From assembly GCA_031281765.1 (NCBI GenBank), contig JAITEX010000155.1, forward strand, positions 1 through 6,684: DNA of 6,684 nt. The letters are read 5' to 3'. The notes below the pieces were generated by a model that was not told the DNA's origin, did not search any database, and saw nothing but the letters and a program-made list of their open reading frames with translations. The position numbers and the translations under genes were made by a program. Positions 1 through 6,406 of the stretch are shown one piece after another (within the stretch, counting starts at the first letter, position 1; every line of letters starts with the position of its first letter). Source of the DNA: Eubacteriales Family XIII. Incertae Sedis bacterium. GTDB taxonomy: Bacteria; Bacillota; Clostridia; Peptostreptococcales; Anaerovoracaceae.

Positions 1-1178
1 ATTTTCCGCAGCATCTCCCCCGCAGCCTCCGTATCGCCCCACCGCATTTTCAGGCCGTCCGTATGCACATCTGTGATAAAGCCGTTTTCATACGCGTCTA
101 TAATAAAGGCCATAAGCCACCCGGCTTCGTTGCAGTCCACCCCGTAATCATCGACCTTTTCAGTCAGCAGCAGGCTGCCCTCTATATCCTTGCTATAGAT
201 GTCCGTGCCGAATTCGGCAAGCGCCTCATATTCGGGCTCTTCGATGACCTTGCCTTTGTGCGACCCTTCCTTGAACGTCAGTGTGCCGCAGTGCGTCCAC
301 TTGCAGCCCCAGCAGGGTTTGTGATGGTACTCATATTTCTCGCGTATCTTCTGGTACTGCACGGCTTCCTCCATCAGGGAGGTGTTCAGGTTTTTTATCG
401 GCAGGACCCCGCCCATGTAGAGCGGCACAAACCCGTCATTCGTGCCCCAGAGCAGCGTCCCTTTGTAGGTCGGCGCTTCCTTTGCGGATTCGGCCATATT
501 CAGCCCCGCCTGTTTCAGCGCCGGATAGTCGGCCCAATTGCTCTTCATATTGAAGCGCTTGTTGATGACGACGGCCTTGAGTTTCTTCGAGCCGAGTACG
601 GCGCCGACGCCGTTATGCGCGGCCACATGGCCGTAGTCACCCGTAATCATCGCAAACCGCACGAGGTTCTCTCCCGCCTGGCCGATGCAGGCGACGCTCA
701 TTTCGTATTCGCCGCGGCCGTAGTCCGCGTGAATCCTGTCCTGCGTGGCGAGGCTGCCGAGGCCGACGAGGTGTGAGGCGTCCCGTATCTCCACCGTGTC
801 GCCGTCGATATAGAGATGGACCCAATCTTCCGAAGCGCCTTCGAACACGATGCCGATATAGCCCGCGTACTTCAAGAGCGCGCCGAAGGAGCCATTCGCC
901 TGCGAGGTCGCGAAGCCGCCCGTCAAAGCGCCCTTCGTCACCACGCCGTAGGTACCCGTACCGCCGGCCGGCATACCCGTCAACGCGCCGCAGCTCATAT
1001 AGAGTTTGTTTTCGGGGGAATCCCACGAAACCTCCACGGGGACCTCGTCATACATCAGCTTGACGCCGAGGCCCGTGCCACCGAGCCAGTTGTCCATAAA
1101 CTCGTGCGAGAGTTCCTCTTTCGTAACCCTATGGTTCGTCAGGTCAACCCTGATAAGAATATTCCTATAGCCAAACAT
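1..1178 (-). CDS. Aldehyde:ferredoxin oxidoreductase (AOR family), N-terminal part, cut by window edge
   Basis: Members of this family oxidise aldehydes to carboxylic acids in the cytoplasm, passing electrons to ferredoxin through a tungsto- or molybdo-bispterin and one 4Fe-4S cluster. The gene begins at ATG 1178 and stays open to the left edge, giving 392 residues of an enzyme usually near 600, so the C-terminal third, with the fourth cluster cysteine, is missing. Family signatures run in order: a Gly-rich N-terminal domain with ANGSFGALLKYAGYIGI (residues 94-110), CIGQAGENLVRFA (164-176), GAVLGSKKLKAV (192-203), the cluster cysteines Cys289, Cys292 and Cys297, PEYEALAEFG (315-324) and the pterin-type motif DDYGVD (343-348). 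AAGGAG lies 6 nt before the start (1185-1190). The cysteine spacing is C-x2-C-x4-C, one residue longer than C-x2-C-x3-C of the Pyrococcus enzyme. It follows ADH1 on the same strand after a 186-nt structured spacer. The family is certain; the aldehyde substrate is unknown. Confidence 0.93.
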   Translation of the reverse strand, partial: MFGYRNILIRVDLTNHRVTKEELSHEFMDNWLGGTGLGVKLMYDEVPVEVSWDSPENKLYMSCGALTGMPAGGTGTYGVVTKGALTGGFATSQANGSFGALLKYAGYIGIVFEGASEDWVHLYIDGDTVEIRDASHLVGLGSLATQDRIHADYGRGEYEMSVACIGQAGENLVRFAMITGDYGHVAAHNGVGAVLGSKKLKAVVINKRFNMKSNWADYPALKQAGLNMAESAKEAPTYKGTLLWGTNDGFVPLYMGGVLPIKNLNTSLMEEAVQYQKIREKYEYHHKPCWGCKWTHCGTLTFKEGSHKGKVIEEPEYEALAEFGTDIYSKDIEGSLLLTEKVDDYGVDCNEAGWLMAFIIDAYENGFITDVHTDGLKMRWGDTEAAGEMLRK

Positions 1179-1224
1179 ATTTGTCTCCTTGCCGTTCTTG
1201 CAGAGAATCCGTATCGACGCTTTC

Positions 1225-1240
1225 CGTTGCCATGGCAACG
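1225..1240. promoter_or_regulatory. 16-bp perfect palindrome upstream of the AOR gene
   Basis: CGTTGCCATGGCAACG reads identically on both strands and ends 46 nt upstream of the AOR start codon. A perfect palindrome without a spacer is what a dimeric repressor or activator binds, so an operator is possible. In RNA it could instead fold as a 6-bp stem with a CAUG loop. No U-run follows, so it is not an intrinsic terminator. Function is inferred only from symmetry and position. Confidence 0.4.
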
Positions 1241-1258
1241 CGTCAGCCCCTTAGCACG

Positions 1259-1294
1259 ACGCCCCCGGCAAACCATATGGTCCGCCGAGGGCGT
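1259..1294 (-). other. Long intergenic RNA hairpin between ADH1 and AOR
   Basis: An inverted repeat with 18-nt arms is centred on ACCATATGGT. As DNA, 15 of 18 positions match. In the minus-strand transcript the three exceptions become G-U wobbles (one U-G, two G-U), so all positions can pair, leaving about 16 bp with an AUAU loop. On the plus strand the same three would be C-A mismatches. This asymmetry fits a structure that works in the RNA transcribed from ADH1 towards AOR. No U-tract follows it, so a classic intrinsic terminator is unlikely. mRNA stabilisation, processing or control of AOR readthrough are possible roles (inference). Confidence 0.55.
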
Positions 1295-1317
1295 GTATCG
1301 CGTAATAACGTATGTGA

Positions 1318-1349
1318 AGCGGAGGCGAGCTGTCGCTTAGACCGCCGCT
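1318..1349 (-). other. Possible second stem just after the ADH1 stop codon
   Basis: Eight-base arms at 1318-1325 and 1342-1349 pair at seven of eight positions. The interval contains a small nested GCGA/TCGC stem (1325-1328 with 1333-1336) that shares one base with the outer arm. It lies 16 nt after the ADH1 stop on the transcribed strand. The region is GC-rich, so such a stem could occur by chance. It is listed because it sits next to the stronger hairpin at 1259-1294. Confidence 0.25.
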
Positions 1350-1364
1350 CTCCTACCCGTATCC

Positions 1365-2489
1365 TTACCGGTTGCGGTTGTCAAAGGCTCCTTTCACATC
1401 CTTGCCGAGACGCATATTCTCAAGCGCCTCGTCAACATCCTCAAGCGCGTAGGTGCGCGAAATCATCTTCGAAAAGTCAATCTTTTCGCGATGCGCGGAT
1501 ATGAACTGCAACGCCTTGTAGAAGTGCCGCGCATCCGCGCTGCCGCTTCCGATGACGACGGCCTGCTTGCCCTGCAGGACATTCGGCACAAACTCCACGG
1601 AGTTGCTTGACGTCTGCCCCATGACGAGGTAGGTGCTGTAACGGGCCATATAGTCAAAGCCCTGGACAAAGGCTATCGGCGCGCCCGAAGCCTCGATGCA
1701 GAATTCGGCGCCGCGGCCGTTCGTGTATTCCTTGACGATATTCACGCGGTCCTTGTGGTCCGTCACCTCTTTCAGGTTGATAGTGACGGCCGCGCCCCAT
1801 TCCTTCGCGAGTTCGAGCCGTTCGGTTTCCGCCGCAATCGCGATGACCCGCGCCGCGCCGGAGAAAGACGAAAGCAAAACGGAATACAGGCCAATCGGGC
1901 CCGCTCCCTGTACGACAACCGTGTCGCCGGTGCCAATGGGGCTGTGGTCGTGAAGCCGTTCAAAGCCGCTGACGACGGTCCTGAACGCGCAGCCGACGCC
2001 GAGGGCTTCCTCGTCCGTTATATTGTCCGGCACCTTGACGATTTCCGTCGCCGGGGTGATTTTCACATATTCCGCGAAACCGCCGCGCAGCAGTTCGGGC
2101 TTGTTGAAGCCGTAGCCGGAACCGAAGGATTTACTGCACATATAGGGTTTGCGCAGTACGCGGCACTCATAACATTCGCCGCAGAACGGATGGGCCCACA
2201 TGATGCGGTCGCCGACCTTCAGCTCCGTGCCGTCTATAGCGAGCTTGCGGTCTCCCGAGATATATTCGATGCGCCCGAGCGTCTCATGCCCCTGAATCAG
2301 CGGCGTGACCGTCGGAATTGAAAGCTCGCCACGACCCTGATGGACGTCCGTGCCGCAGATGCCCGCGAGCAGGACCTTCGCGAGAACGGAGCCCTCCTCA
2401 AGTTCGGGAATAGGGATGTCCTCGATGACTTCCGGTTTGCCGACTTCCACGAGTACGGCGGCTTTGCTTGTTGCAGGTATGTTTGACAT
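1365..2489 (-). CDS. Zinc-dependent medium-chain alcohol dehydrogenase (ADH1)
   Basis: This is a 374-residue medium-chain dehydrogenase/reductase, a cytoplasmic NAD(P)-linked enzyme interconverting an alcohol and an aldehyde or ketone. The N-terminal catalytic domain shows LAGICGTDVH with catalytic-zinc ligand Cys45, GHE (His68, Glu69), and GVGCAFR with Cys167 at the place of the third ligand in classical ADH. A structural-zinc lobe has Cys103, Cys106, Cys109 and Cys118. The Rossmann domain starts with GAGPIG (195-200). At the end of its second strand, where NAD-specific relatives usually carry Asp, there is Ala219. The ATG at 2489 has a full AAGGAGG 8 nt upstream (2498-2504). It starts 24 nt after the PrpD stop and is probably in the same transcript. 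Length is near the family norm of about 340-380. It is a paralogue of the plus-strand gene at 4107-5219. The fold is certain; the substrate is not identifiable from sequence. Confidence 0.93.
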   Translation of the reverse strand: MSNIPATSKAAVLVEVGKPEVIEDIPIPELEEGSVLAKVLLAGICGTDVHQGRGELSIPTVTPLIQGHETLGRIEYISGDRKLAIDGTELKVGDRIMWAHPFCGECYECRVLRKPYMCSKSFGSGYGFNKPELLRGGFAEYVKITPATEIVKVPDNITDEEALGVGCAFRTVVSGFERLHDHSPIGTGDTVVVQGAGPIGLYSVLLSSFSGAARVIAIAAETERLELAKEWGAAVTINLKEVTDHKDRVNIVKEYTNGRGAEFCIEASGAPIAFVQGFDYMARYSTYLVMGQTSSNSVEFVPNVLQGKQAVVIGSGSADARHFYKALQFISAHREKIDFSKMISRTYALEDVDEALENMRLGKDVKGAFDNRNR

Positions 2490-2513
2490 TTTTATCTCCT
2501 CCTTAAAATATTC

Positions 2514-3905
2514 CTACTCCCAGACTAAGTAGTCGATGAGTTTGGTGACATCGGGCTGGTTTTCAAGGTCGCGGATGAAGCTGACGATATTGTCCGCATT
2601 CTCAGCGGAAACCGTCCTCGGCGGGACCTTGATAAGGTCGCGGAATTTTTCCTCAACCTGCTCGTAAGTGAGCATATTTCCGGGCGAACCCGTCGCAAGC
2701 TCTACAAAGATTTCATAGACCGTGCCGTCCTTCAGCTTGACGCCGACGCGCGCGGGCTCAAGCCCGACGCCATCGCACCGCGGGTCATGGTCGAGTTTTA
2801 TCTTAGCCGCCGTCCGCAGCGTTGCCTCGTCCTTGATGGCATCGTCCGTATAGTCGCCGAGGCCGACCGCGCCCTTTGTCAGTGCGACCGCCGCGCCCCA
2901 CGGGACGGAGAACTGCGCATCAACGGGATTGCGCGGCGCCCTCTTGAACTCAAAGGGTTCACAGAGCAGGTCGCGCGTACCCTTGCCCGTCCACAGCGTG
3001 ATTTCCTCTATATCCTCCGCGTCGACAGCGTTGTCCTTCTTCAGTTTCAGCGCGGCGTCGATAAAGGTATGCGTGCCGCGGCAAGCCGGATACGGTTTGA
3101 TGGAGATATTCGTATTTTCAAATTCCGTTCCGAGGCCGCCGATAAGCTTTTCCTCGGAATAGCTGCCGCCGTGATAGACCTTATAATAGCTGCACTCTCC
3201 CTCCGTCAGCGAATTCACGGCGCCCGTCACGCCCTTCTGCGCGAGGAAGGCGGCCGTCATGCCGCCCCTTATAGCAAAGCCGGGGCCGAGGCGTTTCGTC
3301 AATACGCCGTCACGGACGGGCTGACCGTTGCCGGAAACCTGATGGTAGCCGATGCCTATCGAGTATACTATTTCATCTTCGGAAAGGCCGAGCAGCTTCG
3401 CGGCTACGGCGGCCGAAACCATAAAGCCGTTCATCGTCGTGAAGTGCCAGCCGAACTGATGGATATTCTGGCCGGGGCGCGTCGCGAGGCCGAGGCGCGA
3501 AATCATATCGCCGCCGACGGCCACCGCCTGTATCAGGTCTTTGCCGGAAAGCCCGCCGAGATACTCAGCCATCGCAAGCGAGGTCGGTATCGTCACCACG
3601 CCGGGATGCATTGTCGCGGCTTCATGGACGTCGTCATAGTCGAGCGAATGGCCGAACGTGGCGTTGATCTGCGCCGCGTGAGGCGCCGGCAGCTTGCCGC
3701 GATACCCCCAGACCGTGGCCTGCTCCGCTCCGCCCCATTCCGTATAGAGCTCACGGACCTCGTTGCCGCCCTCTTTCGCGGAGCCGCCGATGGCGACGCC
3801 GATAAAGTCGAGTATCTGGTTTTTTGTCTCCTTGACTACTTCGTCAGGGAGCTTGTCGTATGATGTGTCAAGAAAGTTTTTTGCAAAGAGCCTGCTTGCA
3901 TCCAT
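2514..3905 (-). CDS. MmgE/PrpD family protein (dehydratase, decarboxylase or epimerase type)
   Basis: This 463-residue cytoplasmic protein belongs to the MmgE/PrpD family, which includes 2-methylcitrate dehydratase, cis-aconitate decarboxylase and iminodisuccinate epimerase; all act on polycarboxylic acids. The all-helical N-terminal domain holds LDYDDVHEAATMHPG (residues 88-102; Asp89, Asp91, Asp92, His94, His100), His154 in GWHFTTMNG, and Lys204 in LTKRLGPGFA. The segment IKPYPACRGTHTFIDA (269-284, His279) opens the smaller C-terminal domain. These residues line up with the active-site Asp/His/Lys set of cis-aconitate decarboxylase, so an active enzyme is likely. ATG 3905 is preferred: GGAGG lies 7 nt before it, while the earlier in-frame ATG at 3947 has no ribosome binding site and adds 14 atypical residues. 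It is the first gene of the leftward set. With alcohol dehydrogenases and AOR as partners rather than prpB/prpC, 2-methylcitrate dehydratase is not supported; the substrate is unknown. Confidence 0.9.
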   Translation of the reverse strand: MDASRLFAKNFLDTSYDKLPDEVVKETKNQILDFIGVAIGGSAKEGGNEVRELYTEWGGAEQATVWGYRGKLPAPHAAQINATFGHSLDYDDVHEAATMHPGVVTIPTSLAMAEYLGGLSGKDLIQAVAVGGDMISRLGLATRPGQNIHQFGWHFTTMNGFMVSAAVAAKLLGLSEDEIVYSIGIGYHQVSGNGQPVRDGVLTKRLGPGFAIRGGMTAAFLAQKGVTGAVNSLTEGECSYYKVYHGGSYSEEKLIGGLGTEFENTNISIKPYPACRGTHTFIDAALKLKKDNAVDAEDIEEITLWTGKGTRDLLCEPFEFKRAPRNPVDAQFSVPWGAAVALTKGAVGLGDYTDDAIKDEATLRTAAKIKLDHDPRCDGVGLEPARVGVKLKDGTVYEIFVELATGSPGNMLTYEQVEEKFRDLIKVPPRTVSAENADNIVSFIRDLENQPDVTKLIDYLVWE

Positions 3906-3912
3906 ATTCATC

Positions 3913-3917
3913 CCTCC
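3913..3917 (-). promoter_or_regulatory. Ribosome binding site that decides the PrpD start
   Basis: GGAGG on the minus strand is 7 nt from ATG 3905 but only 1 nt from ATG 3911, and lies inside the reading frame opened by ATG 3947. Only the start at 3905 has normal spacing. Confidence 0.75.
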
Positions 3918-3950
3918 AAGCGTGTGATTTTTACGAATTACTACCATTCA

Positions 3951-3956
3951 ATTATA
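3951..3956 (-). promoter_or_regulatory. Putative -10 box for the PrpD-ADH1-AOR arm
   Basis: A perfect TATAAT on the minus strand would start transcription near 3944, leaving a leader of about 40 nt before ATG 3905. The hexamer 17 nt upstream (TAGTAT) is a poor -35 match, and no extended -10 TG is present, so the promoter may need an activator or be weak. A transcript starting there would not include the ATG at 3947, which agrees with the start chosen for the PrpD gene. Confidence 0.5.
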
Positions 3957-4056
3957 TGCTCCAGCCGTGAAATATACTACCTTATTTGGATTAACGTTTC
4001 TTATTACGAAAGGGAATTATCATATTGCGCTTATCTATGGTTTCGGCGTCGGGTAA

Positions 4057-4065
4057 TGATATAAT
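4057..4065 (+). promoter_or_regulatory. Extended -10 promoter for the ADH2-iron ADH operon
   Basis: TGATATAAT is a perfect extended -10 element (TG, one base, TATAAT). It predicts a start near 4072 and a leader of about 35 nt before ATG 4107. The -35 region is weak (TGGTTT at 4038-4043, 16-nt spacer), as is common when an extended -10 is present. It is back to back with the TATAAT serving the minus strand, about 105 nt away. Confidence 0.65.
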
Positions 4066-4106
4066 AGAAAGAACAACCCCACCACACCACGAAAGGACGG
4101 ATACGA

Positions 4107-5219
4107 ATGAGCGCTATTCCGAAAACCTGCCTTGCGGCCGTACTGCCCGAATACGGAGCGCCGCTTGAACTGCGGGAAGTAAGCATACCGGAACTTGAAC
4201 CGAACGCCATACTCGTCAAGGTTGAGATGGCCGGCATCTGCGGCTCCGACCTGCATATCTGGCACGGCAAAATGGGCATCAAAGCCCCGACACCCTATAT
4301 TATGGGACATGAGACGATAGGCCGCGTAGTCGCGCTCGGCGAGGGCCGGACGCACGACGCTGCGGAGTCGCCGCTGCATATCGGCGACCGCATCATCTGG
4401 GCGCACGCGGACTGCTATGAGTGCTACTACTGCGACATCGTGCGCAAGCCTATGCTCTGCGAACACCGCATCGGCTACGGCATGGCACCGCCCGAAAAGC
4501 TTATGGGCGGCTTTGCGGAGTACGAATACGTGATACCGCGCACGAAGGTCATCAAGATTCCCGACAGCGTAACGGAGGAAGAATCGATTGGCGTTGCCTG
4601 CGCGTTCCGGAGCGTCGTGTCCGCTTTTGAAAAGCTGAACGGCATCGGCACAGGCGACCGCGTCGTGATTCAGGGCGCCGGTCCCGTCGGCCTCTATTCG
4701 AGCCTGCTCGCAAAGGAAAGCGGCGCGGGCAAGGTCATCGTCGTCGGCGCGCCGGCCGGGCGTCTTGCCTTTGCAAAGACCTGGGGAGCGGACGAGGTGA
4801 TCGATATAGATGAGTATAAGGACGCCGCGCAGCGCCTTGAGATGATTCGCGAGATGACGGAGGGGCGCGGCCCCGAACTTGTCGTCGAGGCGTCCGGCTA
4901 TCCGCCCGCGTTTGCGGAGGGCGTGGACATCGTACAGAAAGGCGGGCGGTATCTCGTCGCCGGCATGACGTCGCCGGCCGAAATGACGTTCAACCCCTTC
5001 CTCGTGCTCGCGAAAAATATACAGATCATCGGCAGCGGCGGGGCTATTATACCGCATTTCTTCAAGGCGCTGCGCTTCATAGAGTCGCGCCGCGAGAAGT
5101 ACCCGCTCGGCGCCATCGTGACAAAGAAGTACGCGCTCGAGGACATCAACCAGGCGCTGTTGGATATGCAGGCGGGGCATGAGATCAAGCCGGCAATAGA
5201 TAATAGAGAAAGGGCCTAA
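4107..5219 (+). CDS. Zinc-dependent medium-chain alcohol dehydrogenase (ADH2)
   Basis: This is a 370-residue zinc alcohol dehydrogenase of the same subfamily as ADH1. The catalytic-zinc ligands are Cys45 (MAGICGSDLH), His68 and Glu69 (GHET), and Cys165 (GVACAFR). The structural lobe has Cys103, Cys106, Cys109 and Cys118, the same positions as in ADH1. The Rossmann motif GAGPVG covers 190-195, and Gly214 (VIVVGAP) stands where NAD-preferring relatives usually have an acidic residue. The C-termini of the two proteins also correspond (KYALEDINQALLDM here, TYALEDVDEALENM in ADH1). AAAGGA is 9 nt before ATG 4107, behind the extended -10 promoter. The gene heads a two-gene plus-strand operon. Two divergently transcribed paralogues suggest two successive oxidations, or opposite directions of one step (inference). 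The substrate is unknown; a sorbitol- or threonine-dehydrogenase-like activity cannot be excluded. Confidence 0.93.
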   Translation: MSAIPKTCLAAVLPEYGAPLELREVSIPELEPNAILVKVEMAGICGSDLHIWHGKMGIKAPTPYIMGHETIGRVVALGEGRTHDAAESPLHIGDRIIWAHADCYECYYCDIVRKPMLCEHRIGYGMAPPEKLMGGFAEYEYVIPRTKVIKIPDSVTEEESIGVACAFRSVVSAFEKLNGIGTGDRVVIQGAGPVGLYSSLLAKESGAGKVIVVGAPAGRLAFAKTWGADEVIDIDEYKDAAQRLEMIREMTEGRGPELVVEASGYPPAFAEGVDIVQKGGRYLVAGMTSPAEMTFNPFLVLAKNIQIIGSGGAIIPHFFKALRFIESRREKYPLGAIVTKKYALEDINQALLDMQAGHEIKPAIDNRERA

Positions 5220-5220
5220 C

Positions 5221-6390
5221 ATGGGAAATAGTTTTATCAGCACCTGCCTCTCCACGCGGAACCCCATCCTCTTTGGGCGCGGCACTTCAAAGCGCGTCGG
5301 CGAGGAACTGCAGCATATGGGCGTTACGAAGGCGCTCGTCGTCTTCGATAAGGGCGTGCAGGCGGCCGGCATCGTGGACAAAATCACAAAGAGCATCGAG
5401 GACGCGGGCATCGCCGTCGTCCTCTACGACAATGTGCAGCCGGACCCGCCGGATTGGTCCTGCGAGGAAGCGGCCGAACTCGGACGGCGGGAAGGTGTGA
5501 ACGGTATCGTCGCCGTCGGCGGCGGCAGCTCGCTCGATACGGGTAAGGGCGCGAAGGTCCTGCTCACGAACCCGCCGCCCATCTCGCGCTATTATTTAGA
5601 ACATGAGGACGTGGTTCCGGATGAATCGAAGATGCACCCCATCATCGTCATCCCGACCACGGCCGGCACGGGCAGCGAGGCTACGCCCGGCGGCGTTATT
5701 ACCGACACGAAAGAGGACAAGAAACGCAACGTCCCCTGTATGTCAAACCTCGGCATCGTGGACCCGGAACTGACGGTCGGCCTGCCGCCGCTCGTCACCG
5801 CGACGACGGCCGTGGACGCGCTCTGCCACTCGGCGGAAGCCTATACCTCGAACAAGCCGAATGCGATAAACGACCTCTTCAACGAGAAGTCCGTCGGCCT
5901 TATCGGAAAATATCTGCCGCGCGTTTTTGATGACCCGACGGATATTGAAGCGCGCGAGGGCGTGCAGCTTGCCGCTACCCTCGGCGGCCTTGGCCTGATG
6001 GGGCCGTTCTGCCATATACCGCACGAAATCGGCCTTATCATCGGCATGCTCTTCCATATCCCGCACGGCACGGCCTGCGGCATGACGCTGCCGGAAGCCC
6101 TTGAATATATTGCGCCCGAGATACCGGAGCGCGTGAGAAAGGTTGCCGAACTGCTCGGAGCCGAGGTCCCGTCAGATGCCACGCCCGAAGAAATCGGCCG
6201 TATCGCTTTTGAACGCACGCGCTGGCTCTATGAAAAAATCGGCTTCCCGAAGCTCTCCGGGTATGCGACGAAAGACGAGATACTCGCGGCGGTCCCGAAA
6301 ATCATGGACCCCTACCCCTTCATACATTCGCCGCGGCCGCTGACGGAAGACGCCGTCACCGCCATACTCGAGAAAGCGTACGCCCGGTAA
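5221..6390 (+). CDS. Iron-containing alcohol dehydrogenase (group III)
   Basis: This 389-residue protein is a full-length group III (iron-activated) alcohol dehydrogenase, the family of lactaldehyde reductase FucO, 1,3-propanediol dehydrogenase and many butanol dehydrogenases. These cytoplasmic enzymes usually reduce aldehydes with NADH. The nucleotide-binding segment is GGGSSLD (100-106), followed by PTTAGTGSEAT (145-155). Iron ligands by position are Asp199 and His203 (AVDALCHSAEAY), His268 (IPHEIG) and His282 (FHIPHG), with the same 4- and 14-residue spacings as in FucO. The second histidine of the usual HxxxH motif is Leu272 here, so the catalytic pocket differs from the common pattern. 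ATG 5221 comes one base after the ADH2 stop. AAAGGG inside the ADH2 tail (5209-5214) is 6 nt upstream, which indicates co-transcription and probably translational coupling. Its likely role is aldehyde reduction or redox balance for the neighbouring dehydrogenases (inference); the exact substrate is unknown. Confidence 0.94.
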   Translation: MGNSFISTCLSTRNPILFGRGTSKRVGEELQHMGVTKALVVFDKGVQAAGIVDKITKSIEDAGIAVVLYDNVQPDPPDWSCEEAAELGRREGVNGIVAVGGGSSLDTGKGAKVLLTNPPPISRYYLEHEDVVPDESKMHPIIVIPTTAGTGSEATPGGVITDTKEDKKRNVPCMSNLGIVDPELTVGLPPLVTATTAVDALCHSAEAYTSNKPNAINDLFNEKSVGLIGKYLPRVFDDPTDIEAREGVQLAATLGGLGLMGPFCHIPHEIGLIIGMLFHIPHGTACGMTLPEALEYIAPEIPERVRKVAELLGAEVPSDATPEEIGRIAFERTRWLYEKIGFPKLSGYATKDEILAAVPKIMDPYPFIHSPRPLTEDAVTAILEKAYAR

Positions 6391-6406
6391 CGACTTTCGG
6401 CCATGG

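Noticed and set aside
63..1340. Plus-strand open frames across the AOR region
   Set aside because: The minus strand here encodes continuous AOR sequence with several conserved motifs; the plus-strand frames are antisense shadows.
1295..1364. A separate promoter for the AOR gene in the ADH1-AOR spacer
   Set aside because: A TTCACA-like hexamer is present on the minus strand near 1312-1317, but no acceptable -10 box lies at 16-18 nt, so no promoter can be supported.
2787..3863. A 358-codon open frame on the plus strand opposite the PrpD gene
   Set aside because: It lies entirely antisense to a clear MmgE/PrpD gene, has no family motif or ribosome binding site, and its composition is that of a shadow frame.
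2514..3905. Naming the MmgE/PrpD gene prpD (2-methylcitrate dehydratase)
   Set aside because: No methylcitrate synthase or lyase gene is adjacent, and the family includes enzymes with quite different reactions, so the specific symbol is not supported.
4035..5411. A 458-codon open frame on the minus strand opposite ADH2
   Set aside because: It overlaps a well-supported zinc dehydrogenase along its whole length, its translation shows no recognisable domain, and it is rich in Arg, His and Ala as expected for an antisense shadow of GC-rich coding DNA.
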